Shown one piece after another: positions 48,189 through 56,160 of a DNA stretch of 56,287 nucleotides. The stretch is from Gammaproteobacteria bacterium. GTDB taxonomy: Bacteria > Pseudomonadota > Gammaproteobacteria > SZUA-229. The DNA is taken from contig JAOULC010000021.1 of assembly GCA_029882215.1 (NCBI GenBank), positions 1 through 56,287 on the forward strand. Direction: 5' to 3'. The stretch's first letter is position 1; each line of letters starts with the position of its first letter. Made by a program: the position numbers and the translations under genes. Under the pieces are notes generated by a model. It worked only from the letters and a program-made list of their open reading frames with translations, did not search any database and was not told the origin of the DNA.

Positions 48189-48781
48189 GGCGTCGGTGGT
48201 TGGCCGACAGCAACTCACTTTTCTGTCTACAGCTACAGAAAAGTAAGCAAAAGAAAGCTGTTCCGTTAATCAAGCTCTCATTAAAAAGCAATGAGAGTAC
48301 TCTCGTCAGTCGCAATATTTACGGCTGCTGCGGAACTCGCGAATGATAGAGCTATTCGCTCAGACATCCTCGCAGAAGGCTCCGTAAATATTACGCCTTC
48401 CTCGGCTTGCTTAAATGGGAGGGGTAAATCTAAACAAAAAGATCAAAAGATCTAAGACTAAAAACAAAAAAATAAAGGCTTTAATTTTGTATCGGTTTTG
48501 ACTCACCTTCCCCATTTAAGCAAGCCAAAGAGGGAGTTAAAAACAGGGAGTTGTCTGCGAGGATGCCTGAGCATGTTTTTTTATGCGAGTTCCGCATTAG
48601 GGCAGGACGCCCGTAAGTAGAGCAACGCAGGAGCAGTTGTCGAGCAGCCCTGTTTTTAATGAGTGATGAGGGTATCCGCATGTTTTTTATGCGGACTTGA
48701 TTAACGGGGCGTATTTTTTTGGGTGACGTTTTTTTGTACGAGCAAAAAAAGGTTACTTGCTGTCGGTCAACCACCGACGCC
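48189..48781. repeat. Large imperfect palindromic element (about 590 bp)
   Basis: The outer 25 bases at 48189-48213 match the reverse complement of 48757-48781 at 24 positions. Inside, nested inverted matches occur: GCTCAG-CATCCTCGCAG (about 48359 and 48558), GCGGAACTCGC (about 48340 and 48586), and a perfect 16-base pair at 48404-48419 and 48511-48526. Each arm is roughly 230-270 bases. No transposase is inside, and open frames here are not credible. It looks like a dispersed non-coding repeat or MITE-like element. Confidence 0.75.
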
Positions 48782-48876
48782 CTTGATCTTGCCTTTGATT
48801 TTGATTTAGATTCAAAAGTGTAAAGTAAATAATAATTACTTTACATATCAACTATATACCAACGAAAATACCCTCA

Positions 48877-49368
48877 ATGCAAATTACAAAAACAAAACAA
48901 CGGGTTCTTATGTTTCTCTGGTTAATCATCTCCATCCCTGTCATCGTCACGCTGCTGATATTAATGAGCAATCAGGCCAATTTAAGTCAGGCACCGGGCC
49001 TGCTGCCGCGGTTAAAAATATTCACAACCACTAATCGTGCTGAAGTCAGCCGTGAGCCGGTATTAGCGGAATTACAGTCACCACAGTTTAAACAAACGGC
49101 AGATAAAGTATTTGCGGCTTTGCCGGCAATTGTGGAATCACTGGGCTGGGAGATTAAAGAAATCAATGAGGACAAGTTAAGATTGCGGGCGGTGGTCAGC
49201 ACGCCGCTGTGGAAATTTAAAGACGATGTGGTGATTAATGTACTGGCAGGGGCTGATCACAGTTACCTGCTGGCCAGCTCGCAATCGCGTATTGGTCGCG
49301 CGGATCTGGCGGCTAACTCACGGCATTTACAAGTGCTGCTAGAAAAGCTGCGGCATGCCGGGTTGTAG
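48877..49368 (+). CDS. DUF1499 family membrane-anchored protein
   Basis: The 163-residue protein has one N-terminal membrane helix (about 10-31) and a DUF1499-type domain (PF07386-like). Typical blocks are QTADKVFAALPAIVESLGWE, LRAVVSTPLWKFKDDVVI and SYLLASSQSRIGRADLAANS. The family is widespread and its function is unknown. It lies between the palindromic element and the lytic transglycosylase gene. Confidence 0.8.
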   Translation: MQITKTKQRVLMFLWLIISIPVIVTLLILMSNQANLSQAPGLLPRLKIFTTTNRAEVSREPVLAELQSPQFKQTADKVFAALPAIVESLGWEIKEINEDKLRLRAVVSTPLWKFKDDVVINVLAGADHSYLLASSQSRIGRADLAANSRHLQVLLEKLRHAGL

Positions 49369-49421
49369 CCGGTAATCGGTTTTGTCAAAGCAGCGGATTT
49401 ATCTTAGACTATAATAAAAAA

Positions 49422-50087
49422 ATGAGATTAATGATGATGAAGTTCTGCAGCGGATCGGTTCTTGTTGCATTTAAACTGCTGTTGTTCGGCCTGCTGACAA
49501 GTACTCAGGCGATAGCAGAAAATATTTATAAATACACGGATGCCAATGGTCATGTCAGCTATTCGGCCGAGCGACCACCGCAGGAGCTGGGTTACACACG
49601 CTTATCCCAAAACTGCTTTTACAATAGTTCAAGTTGTCAGGGCAATAAAACCGCCGCCAGACCCTGGTCATCCGAACCCTTAGATCACTCTTCCTTTGCC
49701 GGCTTTATCCGCGAAACGGCGACTCTTTATGAGTTAGATGCCGCCCTGCTCAGAGCCGTTATTCACGTTGAATCGGGTTTTAATCCTTATGCCATCTCGT
49801 CCAAAGGTGCACGTGGCTTAATGCAGCTGATGCCGCCGTTATTACAGGAATATGAAGTCTCGCGGCCGTATGACTATCGGCAGAACATCGCCGCAGGAGC
49901 CCGGCATTTAGCCGGCCTGTTAAAGCGCTTTAATCAGAATATTTCACTCGCCACCGCAGCTTATAATGCGGGTGAAGGTGCTGTACGGCGGTATAAAAAA
50001 ATTCCGCCCTATAAAGAAACGCAAAATTACGTGCGAAAAGTTCACTTTCTTTTCAAACGCTACCGCATGGCAGCGCAGTCGGGTTAA
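49422..50087 (+). CDS. Exported lytic transglycosylase (SLT) with DUF4124 region
   Basis: The 221-residue protein has a signal peptide (about 1-32), a short DUF4124-type segment (NIYKYTDANGHVSYS) and a Slt-type domain. The catalytic glutamate is Glu117 in HVESGFNPYAISSKGARG, followed by LMQLMP and TAAYNAGEGAVRRYKKIPPY. By family it cleaves peptidoglycan glycan strands with formation of 1,6-anhydro-muramic ends in the periplasm. The anhydro-muropeptides released are the source of the tripeptide that Mpl, encoded upstream, recycles. Confidence 0.92.
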   Translation: MRLMMMKFCSGSVLVAFKLLLFGLLTSTQAIAENIYKYTDANGHVSYSAERPPQELGYTRLSQNCFYNSSSCQGNKTAARPWSSEPLDHSSFAGFIRETATLYELDAALLRAVIHVESGFNPYAISSKGARGLMQLMPPLLQEYEVSRPYDYRQNIAAGARHLAGLLKRFNQNISLATAAYNAGEGAVRRYKKIPPYKETQNYVRKVHFLFKRYRMAAQSG

Positions 50088-50249
50088 TCACAGAGGTACC
50101 AGGGTAGGTTTGTGCTGAGTCGGAGTGTTTTTCATTAGTTGAAAGATGCGAGGTACAAGCCGGATCAAAGCGATAAAGAACAGTATTCATCAGCTGGTTC
50201 TGTGCCTCTGTGACGGTATTTTGTTTGGTGCCTGATCAGCACCAAACAA
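50088..50249. repeat. Structured intergenic sequence with two inverted repeats
   Basis: TCACAGAGG at 50088-50096 is mirrored by CCTCTGTGA at 50205-50213. Just after it, an 11-base perfect stem (TTGTTTGGTGC / GCACCAAACAA, 50221-50249) with loop CTGATCA could act as terminator of the transglycosylase gene, although no T-run follows. Confidence 0.5.
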
Positions 50250-50349
50250 GATAAACTGTTGACTAGTAAGCTTAGGGTATGGGTCACACATCGCTCTTTT
50301 TAAAGGCTAAAGTCAATTTATAAAGTATAAGCCAACTCAATACACTTAT

Positions 50350-50619
50350 ATGTGTCAAACTCCCATAATGAACTGTCGCCCAAATTGCGGTGCTTGCTGC
50401 ATCGGCCCCTCCATCTCTTCCTCCATCCCCGGTATGCCAAACGGTAAACCAGCAGGCATGGCTTGTATCCAGTTAGATGAGGACATGAAATGCACTATTT
50501 TTGACCATCCTGAACGACCAGACGTCTGTCAAAATTTGCAACCAGCAGAGGACATGTGTGGTGACTCAAAAGAGCAAGCTTTGCGGTTCCTTGGCTGGCT
50601 GGAACAGCAAACTTCATAA
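50350..50619 (+). CDS. YkgJ-type cysteine-cluster protein
   Basis: The 89-residue protein belongs to the small YkgJ/CxxCxxCC zinc- or iron-binding family. The motif is CRPNCGACCIGPSIS, with further cysteines in MACIQLD, MKCTIF, PDVCQNLQ and EDMCGD. The start at 50350 is not well supported by a ribosome site. The ATG at 50368 (residue 7) would fit other family members. The function of the family is unknown; metal-cluster binding is inferred from the cysteines. Confidence 0.85.
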   Translation: MCQTPIMNCRPNCGACCIGPSISSSIPGMPNGKPAGMACIQLDEDMKCTIFDHPERPDVCQNLQPAEDMCGDSKEQALRFLGWLEQQTS

Positions 50620-50680
50620 TATTAATGATTTCTGAATATCCCTAAAAAGCCGTCCTGTCGCCTCTCTAAAAAAGTCAATA

Positions 50681-50696
50681 AAACTTTCTATAGTGT
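50681..50696. promoter_or_regulatory. NrdR-like box 1
   Basis: AAACTTTCTATAGTGT matches 13 of 16 positions of the ACACTATATATAGTGT consensus of NrdR boxes. It starts exactly 32 bases before box 2, the three-turn spacing typical for NrdR pairs. Confidence 0.75.
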
Positions 50697-50712
50697 TTTT
50701 GTCTTATTTAAC

Positions 50713-50728
50713 ACACTACATATTGTGC
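50713..50728. promoter_or_regulatory. NrdR-like box 2
   Basis: ACACTACATATTGTGC matches 13 of 16 positions of the NrdR consensus. With box 1 it should let the ATP/dATP-sensing repressor NrdR control the ribonucleotide reductase genes downstream. Confidence 0.8.
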
Positions 50729-50732
50729 AAAA

Positions 50733-50748
50733 GTGACGTATTTGTCAC
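50733..50748. promoter_or_regulatory. Palindrome GTGAC-N6-GTCAC before nrdJa
   Basis: The sequence GTGACGTATTTGTCAC lies just downstream of the NrdR boxes, 53 bases before the nrdJa start. It resembles a dimer-binding site but has eight rather than six bases between the GTGA and TCAC parts, so it is not a good CRP/FNR site. Confidence 0.35.
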
Positions 50749-50801
50749 AATGCCTCCAGTTTCTTGTTATACATAATAATTGAATTTTCCAAGGGGGAAG
50801 G

Positions 50802-52952
50802 ATGACAGCTACGCATCTACACGCTGTGAAGGGTGGAACAGAAGAAGTACCGTTTCAGGATACATCTCTGGATATCTGGGATAAAAAATACCGCTTAAAG
50901 ACCAAAGAAGGCGAGGCCGTTGACGGCAACTTGCAAGACACTTACGAGCGTGTTGCAAAAGCCCTGGCAGAGGTTGAAGAAACGCCTGCATTACAAAAAA
51001 AATGGCATAAAAAATTCCTTTGGGCACTGCAGCACGGTGCAATTCCAGCCGGGCGTATTATCTCCAATGCCGGCGCGCAGGAACACAAACCTGCGACTTC
51101 AACCATTAACTGTACCGTATCCGGCATCATTGCTGATTCAATGGACGATATACTGAAAAAAGTATACGAGTCCGGTTTAACGCTAAAAGCGGGTTGCGGT
51201 ATCGGTTATGAGTTTTCAACCCTGCGCCCTAAAGGCGGTTACGTTTCAGGTGCCGGTGCTTATACTTCTGGCCCGATGTCATTCATGGATATCTACGACA
51301 AAATGTGTTTTACCGTGTCGTCAGCCGGTGGCCGTCGTGGCGCACAAATGGCCACTTTTGATGTGGGCCATCCGGACGTGTTTGATTTCATCAAAGCCAA
51401 GCGTGAAGACGGCCGTTTGCGCCAGTTTAATTTATCACTATTAATCACCACGGCCTTTGTTGAAGCAGTAAAAGCCGATACCGACTGGAAGCTGGCGTTC
51501 CCCGTCAGTGGCAAAGAACAGGAAGACGGTGAGTTTGATGCTAATGCCGACGACATCATCTGGCGCGAGTGGCCACAAAAAGAAGGTTACATCGTTAATG
51601 ATGATGGCCTGGTGGCTTGTCGCGTAACGCGCACCGTGCCGGCCCGTCGTTTGTGGGATTCCATTATGGCATCCACTTATGATTACGCTGAGCCGGGTTT
51701 TATTCTGATCGACAAAGTTAACGAGCTGAACAATAACTGGTTCTGCGAAAACATCCGCGCTACCAACCCGTGTGGCGAGCAGCCATTACCCCCTTACGGC
51801 TCATGCCTGCTGGGTTCTGTTAATTTAACGCGTTTTATCAACAAACCCTTTACCGCAGAAGCCTCGTTTGACTGGGATGGATATCGCGAAACAGTCGCTA
51901 TCTTTACCCGTATGCTCGATAACGTCGTCGAAATCAATGGTCTGCCACTGCCACAGCAGCAGCAAGAGATTATGAACAAACGTCGTCACGGCATGGGTTA
52001 TTTAGGTCTGGGTTCAACCCTTACCATGATGGGGCTTAAATACGGCTCAGCAGAATCATTAAGCTTCACCGAAGAAGTCACCCGCGAATTAGCCATGACA
52101 GGCTGGCGCACGTCGTTAGAGTTAGCCAAAGAAAAAGGCCCGGCACCTATTTTAACGCAGGACTTCAGCGTCACTCAGGAAATGCTCTACAAGCGTCCTG
52201 AAATGAAAAAAGACGGCTATAAAGTCGGCGACATCGTCAAAGGCAGTGTGTTACACGCCAAATACAGTCGCTACATGCAAAAAGTGGCAGAAGTTGATCC
52301 AGAGCTGGCGGCTGAACTGGCAGAAGTGGGCGCACGTTTCACCCACCACAGCTCAATCGCACCAACCGGTACCATCTCCTTGTCACTGGCCAACAATGCC
52401 AGCAACGGCATCGAGCCAAGTTTTGCACACCACTATGCCCGTAACGTTATTCGTGAAGGCAAAAAGAGCAAAGAGAAAGTAGATGTTTTCTCCTACGAAT
52501 TGCTGGCTTACCGTTCAATGATCAATCAGCAAGCCATGCCGTACAGTGAAGACCCGGCCACACAGTTACCGGAATACTTCATCACCGCAGAAGACATCAC
52601 GCCGAAACAGCACGTGGATATTCAGGCCGCTTCGCAGAAATGGATCGACTCATCGATCTCAAAAACAGCGAATGTACCGACTGACTACCCGTTCGAAGAT
52701 TTCAAAAATATCTACGAATACGCCTACGACATGGATCTGAAAGGCTGCACCACTTTCCGCTTCAATCCGGAAGTGTTCCAGGGTGTACTGGTTAAAGACA
52801 GCGACCTTGAAAACACTATGTACCAGTTCACACTGGAAAATGGTGAAGTGATTGAAGTGAAGGGTAATGAAGAGATCGAGTACGACGGTGAGATGCATTC
52901 GGCGGCCAACCTCTTCGATGCTTTAAAAGAAGGCTACTACGGCAAATTCTGA
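50802..52952 (+). CDS. nrdJa: Class II (adenosylcobalamin-dependent) ribonucleotide reductase, catalytic part
   Basis: This enzyme reduces ribonucleotides to deoxyribonucleotides with coenzyme B12 and works with or without oxygen. The 716-residue protein has a strong ribosome site (AAGGGGGAAGG). It shows STINCTVSGII with the first redox cysteine, the KAGCGIGYEFS region, and the active site NPCGEQP with Asn322, Cys324 and Glu326. The SSIAPTGTISL motif comes later. The C-terminus lacks the shuttle cysteines of one-piece NrdJ. These appear to be in the separate nrdJb product downstream, as in the split Pseudomonas enzyme. Two NrdR-like boxes precede the gene. No cobalamin riboswitch was recognised. 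Confidence 0.93.
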   Translation: MTATHLHAVKGGTEEVPFQDTSLDIWDKKYRLKTKEGEAVDGNLQDTYERVAKALAEVEETPALQKKWHKKFLWALQHGAIPAGRIISNAGAQEHKPATSTINCTVSGIIADSMDDILKKVYESGLTLKAGCGIGYEFSTLRPKGGYVSGAGAYTSGPMSFMDIYDKMCFTVSSAGGRRGAQMATFDVGHPDVFDFIKAKREDGRLRQFNLSLLITTAFVEAVKADTDWKLAFPVSGKEQEDGEFDANADDIIWREWPQKEGYIVNDDGLVACRVTRTVPARRLWDSIMASTYDYAEPGFILIDKVNELNNNWFCENIRATNPCGEQPLPPYGSCLLGSVNLTRFINKPFTAEASFDWDGYRETVAIFTRMLDNVVEINGLPLPQQQQEIMNKRRHGMGYLGLGSTLTMMGLKYGSAESLSFTEEVTRELAMTGWRTSLELAKEKGPAPILTQDFSVTQEMLYKRPEMKKDGYKVGDIVKGSVLHAKYSRYMQKVAEVDPELAAELAEVGARFTHHSSIAPTGTISLSLANNASNGIEPSFAHHYARNVIREGKKSKEKVDVFSYELLAYRSMINQQAMPYSEDPATQLPEYFITAEDITPKQHVDIQAASQKWIDSSISKTANVPTDYPFEDFKNIYEYAYDMDLKGCTTFRFNPEVFQGVLVKDSDLENTMYQFTLENGEVIEVKGNEEIEYDGEMHSAANLFDALKEGYYGKF

Positions 52953-52959
52953 CGTCGAT

Positions 52960-53062
52960 ATTTTGTTTGTGGGGGTGTTGGCTAACAATTTTTTTACTGC
53001 TCATTTACTTATTGTAAACATCGCATTAAAAAATTGATAACCGCCTACCCACAAATCAAAAT
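52960..53062. repeat. Long imperfect inverted repeat between nrdJa and nrdJb
   Basis: About 35 bases starting ATTTTGTTTGTGGG at 52960 are mirrored by a block ending CCCACAAATCAAAAT at 53062, with a 30-base loop. In RNA it forms a long hairpin eight bases after the nrdJa stop. It may be a partial terminator or a processing site that sets the nrdJa/nrdJb ratio. Confidence 0.6.
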
Positions 53063-53197
53063 CTCTTTGACAGAATAGAGAAAGTTTTAGAGAGTAATAC
53101 CTGCTAAAACACAGGCTCCGATTTAGTGAATCAGAAATAGAGACTAAACAAGATTTAAAACAGGGCTGCGGCGTTGTTGGAAAAAAGGAAAGAAAAT

Positions 53198-53893
53198 ATG
53201 GCTACTAAAATCAATTCAAAAATTGTCAGTTTTAAAGTAGTAAAAGAAGAAGAGCCTGCAGCGGTTGTTGCAAAGGTTGAAGATGCAGCGAATGCAGTGG
53301 TGCACATGCACGAAGATGTTGAACGTCCTGAGTTACTGCTGGGTTCAACCTACAAGGTGAAAACACCGCTGTCGGAACATGCACTGTACATCACCATTAA
53401 TGACATTGTTTTAAATCACGGCACCGACCACGAGCTGCGCCGTCCGTTTGAAATTTTCATCAACTCAAAATCAATGGATAACTTCCAGTGGGTAGTCGCA
53501 CTCACCCGTGTTATCTCAGCCGTGTTCCGTAAAGGCGGCGACAGCTGCTTTCTGGTGGAAGAACTCAAAGCCGTGTTCGATCCAAAAGGCGGTTACTTCA
53601 AAAAAGGCGGCAAGTACATGCCATCACTGGTCGCAGAAATCGGTGATGCCATCGAGTCACACATGAAAATGATCGGCATGATCAAAGAAGAAGGCCTCGA
53701 CGAACACCAGCAAAAATTAGTCGACGCAAAACGCGCCGAGTACGATGCCCAGCAAAACAGAGCCAGCGACAAAGAAGAAGCCGGTGAGTTTCCACCGGGT
53801 GCACAGCTTTGTGCCAAGTGTTCGACTCAGGCTGTGGTGATGATGGACGGGTGTATGACGTGTCTTTCTTGTGGCGACTCAAAATGCGGGTGA
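53198..53893 (+). CDS. nrdJb: Class II ribonucleotide reductase C-terminal subunit (NrdJb-like)
   Basis: The open frame begins with TTG at 53174, but the ATG at 53198 has AAGGA nine bases upstream and gives 231 residues, close to the Pseudomonas NrdJb. The central part (GSTYKVKTPLSEHALYITIN, RRPFEIFINSK, ALTRVISAVFRKGG) is a TSCPD-type domain. The C-terminus has a cysteine-rich ribbon with CAKCSTQ and CMTCLSCGDSKCG, which should hold the redox cysteines that re-reduce the active site. It works with the product of nrdJa 245 bases upstream. The gap contains a long hairpin. Confidence 0.9.
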   Translation: MATKINSKIVSFKVVKEEEPAAVVAKVEDAANAVVHMHEDVERPELLLGSTYKVKTPLSEHALYITINDIVLNHGTDHELRRPFEIFINSKSMDNFQWVVALTRVISAVFRKGGDSCFLVEELKAVFDPKGGYFKKGGKYMPSLVAEIGDAIESHMKMIGMIKEEGLDEHQQKLVDAKRAEYDAQQNRASDKEEAGEFPPGAQLCAKCSTQAVVMMDGCMTCLSCGDSKCG

Positions 53894-53906
53894 TTTGCGG
53901 CGCCTG

Positions 53907-54131
53907 AAACGAGATAGCGTTGTTGCGGCGCAATTTTAAAATACTCACGTACTAGTTGTACGCTCCGTTTTTAAAATAGCACCGCGCCTGGCTCTATCGT
54001 TTAATGCTTGCAACTCACAAAATAGCGGCGCTCTGACACCGGATACAGCGTTGCAGCACTAATTGAAAATGCTCACGTACTGCGTGTACGCTGCGCTTTT
54101 CAATTAGCACCGCGCCTTGTCTGCGGAGCCA
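53907..54131. repeat. Two copies of a stem-loop intergenic repeat
   Basis: Copy 1 (about 53907-54002) and copy 2 (about 54031-54131) each contain a core CTCACGTAC-N5-GTACGCT flanked by inverted arms (AATTTTAAAA/TTTTAAAAT in copy 1, AATTGAAAA/TTTTCAATT in copy 2) and CGGCGC/GCACCGCGCC-type edges. The compensating changes in the arms keep pairing in both copies. They lie between nrdJb and the cassette array. Confidence 0.75.
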
Positions 54132-54246
54132 GTGCTTGCTCATTTGGATGAGCTGGCGATTAAAGAATAAGAGTAAAAATAATAAAAAATTGAAAAGGAA
54201 TTTCCCAGTCTCATTGTAAATTCCTGAATAACAAAAAAAGGAAAAT

Positions 54247-54345
54247 ATGAATCAAAATGTCTTCATATTACGTGTAATGCGGGATATACCCCATAATGTC
54301 GTAATTAAACACCCCGTTTTGGGGTCTACTCACTGTTATGTGTAA
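54247..54345 (+). CDS. Possible 32-residue leader or cassette-fragment peptide
   Basis: The frame starts at an ATG preceded by AAGGA at short spacing (four bases) and ends with TAA at 54343, just inside cassette 1. The product has no recognised motif. Part of the frame overlaps the hairpin ACCCCGTTTTGGGGT at 54311-54325. It may be chance. Confidence 0.2.
   Translation: MNQNVFILRVMRDIPHNVVIKHPVLGSTHCYV
54335..54341 (+). other. Cassette junction (R' core) at the left end of cassette 1
   Basis: GTTATGT is the crossover core, with cassette 1 beginning at the T after the G (54336). It is exactly complementary to the R'' box ACATAAC of the attC of the same cassette (54760-54766), as integron chemistry predicts. 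The preceding CTACTCACT resembles the right half of an attC, but a full-length attC or attI site is not evident upstream. Confidence 0.7.
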
Positions 54346-54351
54346 AAACAA

Positions 54352-54765
54352 ATGAACGGAATTCAATACAAATTTCATTTCCCATGGCGTATTCATGCGG
54401 CAATAGCTATTTCATTATTATGGCTGCCAGTAATATTCTCAGACAAAGCATTAACAATTGAAATATTCTTATTTGTATCTGTAGTTATAGCTATGCCTAT
54501 TCTTACCATCTGGCAAGTAAGTGTTATGTCTATTAACTCAAAAGGCATTAAGTTATATCGGGTAAATAAATTAGTCTGGTCTGATATAACCGAAGCCAAA
54601 CTAACAAGTTTTGTTGGCTTACCGTACATACTTATAAAAAGAAAAAAAGGCATGAAATGGTGGTTACCCTTGTACTTTAAAGGTAACCTAACTGTTAAAG
54701 ATGCTTTAATAAATAATGCACCAAAAGAAAACCCAATATATGAAGCAGCAACTAAAAACACATAA
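54352..54765 (+). CDS. Cassette 1 gene: small membrane protein of unknown function
   Basis: The 137-residue product has two membrane helices (about 12-30 and 35-55) and a C-terminal cytoplasmic part with a beta pattern (VSVMSINSKGIKLYRVNKLV, WSDITEAKL, PYILIKRKK) that could be a bacterial PH-like domain. The stop codon lies inside the R'' box of its attC, as is usual for cassette genes. The start is 16 bases from the cassette's left edge, leaving little room for a promoter. Composition is far more AT-rich than nrdJ. I do not recognise a function. Confidence 0.7.
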   Translation: MNGIQYKFHFPWRIHAAIAISLLWLPVIFSDKALTIEIFLFVSVVIAMPILTIWQVSVMSINSKGIKLYRVNKLVWSDITEAKLTSFVGLPYILIKRKKGMKWWLPLYFKGNLTVKDALINNAPKENPIYEAATKNT

Positions 54766-54861
54766 CAAGTGCATTAAGAACATTCGCTTGTCGCTCATTG
54801 GGACTTTTAAAAGAGGCGCTCTCGCTTCTCTTTTAAAAGCCCCTTATGCAAAACGTTAGAT
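54760..54861 (+). other. attC recombination site 1
   Basis: The 102-base site runs from R'' ACATAAC to R' GTTAGAT. Outer arms pair GCATTAAG with CTTATGC, leaving an extruded base. The inner hairpin pairs CTTTTAAAAGAG with CTCTTTTAAAAG around GCGCTCTCGCTT. These are the hallmarks of a folded attC recognised by integron integrases. Confidence 0.85.
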
Positions 54862-54889
54862 GCCTTAAGGGAATACTGGATAATTCACA

Positions 54890-55609
54890 ATGTTATATTT
54901 TATTTTAGGTGTTTTAGTGTCATTACTGGTTATCACAATATTATCAGTAATATTTCCCTCCACAGTTCTATTTGAGTGGGTGAAGTTAAATATATCCAAC
55001 ATTCAAGCAGCTGGATCTTTAGCTATAGCTAGTAGTGCTGTTGTTGCTTTCTTTCTTTATAGAGCGACAATAAAAAGACACAAAAAAGAAGACGCTGATA
55101 AATCTTCTGAATATTTCTTGAAGGAAGGAAAAGAGTTACTCGAAAAAACATATCAATTATTTACAGATGATGGCGAAAACAAATCACCACCTCGTAATGA
55201 CAGATTGCTGTGGCTTACTACAGCAAGAATGATTATTAGATATCAAAATCTAAAATCAAAAATTACAGCAAATGCACATTTAGAAATAATTGAAGAGCAT
55301 GAAGAGTACTGGAGATTTCACTTCTATAAATTACTAGATGAAAACAGTGCCAATTTCTCCATAAGGTATTTTCAACCCTCTGGTGATAGATACAATGGTT
55401 TTAATGTGGCAAGAAACTCTATAGCAATAATATTCGATTTTGCTAAATGGAATGGCCCTGACCCACTTGAAGGTGTTGATGATAAAAGACTGTTTGCTAA
55501 AAAGGTCGTATCAATAGACCAACATGGAATCGAACATTATCTTGAGCAGTATGAAGGATATTGGGCTGACGTTATGGAAATAAGAAGAAATGAATACAAC
55601 GACATCTAA
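54890..55609 (+). CDS. Cassette 2 gene: two-helix membrane protein of unknown function
   Basis: The 239-residue product has two N-terminal membrane helices (about 2-24 and 38-57) and a charged cytoplasmic part of about 180 residues, mostly helical, with YFLKEGKELLEKTYQLF, LLWLTTARMIIRYQNL and FDFAKWNGPDPLEG. I do not recognise a family. The stop codon lies in the R'' box ATCTAAC of its attC, and that box is complementary to the GTTAGAT at the cassette's left edge, so this is an intact cassette (54856-55661). Confidence 0.75.
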   Translation: MLYFILGVLVSLLVITILSVIFPSTVLFEWVKLNISNIQAAGSLAIASSAVVAFFLYRATIKRHKKEDADKSSEYFLKEGKELLEKTYQLFTDDGENKSPPRNDRLLWLTTARMIIRYQNLKSKITANAHLEIIEEHEEYWRFHFYKLLDENSANFSIRYFQPSGDRYNGFNVARNSIAIIFDFAKWNGPDPLEGVDDKRLFAKKVVSIDQHGIEHYLEQYEGYWADVMEIRRNEYNDI

Positions 55610-55667
55610 CAATACGCTCAAGCAGGGACGCGAAAAAACATCGCGCCCCTTAGCTCAACCGTTAGAG
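55604..55667 (+). other. attC recombination site 2
   Basis: The 64-base site from R'' ATCTAAC to R' GTTAGAG has the classical short layout: GCTCAAGC and TTAGCTCAACC around a GGGACGCGA / TCGCGCCCC stem. Layout and length recall the aadA-type attC. The last R' base is G rather than a pyrimidine. Confidence 0.88.
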
Positions 55668-55682
55668 CCATAAGAGAAGAAT

Positions 55683-56144
55683 ATGAATTACCAAGAAATG
55701 GACGAACAAAATCAAGCCATAGCAAACCAAGAAATTAATGCTAGGCTGAGTGGGCTTAAAGATATTCTAAGAGGCCTTGCAGTTTCTATTTCAAAATACC
55801 TTATAGCAGCAAACTCAGGTGGTATTTTAGCTATTCTTGCATATTTAAACTCATTAAAGAATGTTGACCCAACGAGTTCTATAAAAGTATCACTTGTTTT
55901 TTTTGTTATAGGTCTAGTTTTAATTTCTGTTGTTCTTTTTTGGGTGTGCTGGAGAGTCTGGAAGATTGACAGTCAATATAAAAAAGATATGTCAGTTTTT
56001 TATAATAACCAAATATCTTTTTTTGAACTTAGACGTAGAGATAATGAAAGAACGGAAAGTGATAAAGTTGAATATTTCTTAGGGGCTTTATCATTCATAT
56101 CATTTATGGTTGCTGTAATATCAGGAGCAATAAATTTTGTTTAG
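55683..56144 (+). CDS. Cassette 3 gene: three-helix membrane protein of unknown function
   Basis: The 153-residue product has an N-terminal polar helix, membrane helices at about 38-57, 68-92 and 132-152, and a charged loop (FFELRRRDNERTESDKVEY). No family is recognised. It starts 21 bases after the cassette edge. No attC follows. Instead an IS3-type end begins 16 bases after the stop, so the cassette is probably interrupted. Confidence 0.7.
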   Translation: MNYQEMDEQNQAIANQEINARLSGLKDILRGLAVSISKYLIAANSGGILAILAYLNSLKNVDPTSSIKVSLVFFVIGLVLISVVLFWVCWRVWKIDSQYKKDMSVFYNNQISFFELRRRDNERTESDKVEYFLGALSFISFMVAVISGAINFV

Positions 56145-56160
56145 ATTAAAGGGGTCAGAG

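Noticed and set aside
48481-48774. Minus-strand 97-residue frame inside the palindromic element
   Set aside because: It lies wholly in the inverted-repeat element, has no ribosome site or domain, and its composition reflects the repeat.
50620-50801. Cobalamin riboswitch before nrdJa
   Set aside because: The leader is short and lacks the B12-box. Regulation by NrdR is better supported.
54298-54341. A third attC or an attI site left of cassette 1
   Set aside because: The right half resembles an attC, and a small hairpin (ACCCCGTTTTGGGGT) is present, but the left R''/L'' half is not convincing and the site would be shorter than known attC sites.
56148-56160. TTAAAGGGGTCAGAG just left of the IS end as a Y1-transposase/REP-type end
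   Set aside because: The sequence recalls motifs flanking Y1 transposases, but it is too short here and no such transposase is present. The IS3 end explains the border.
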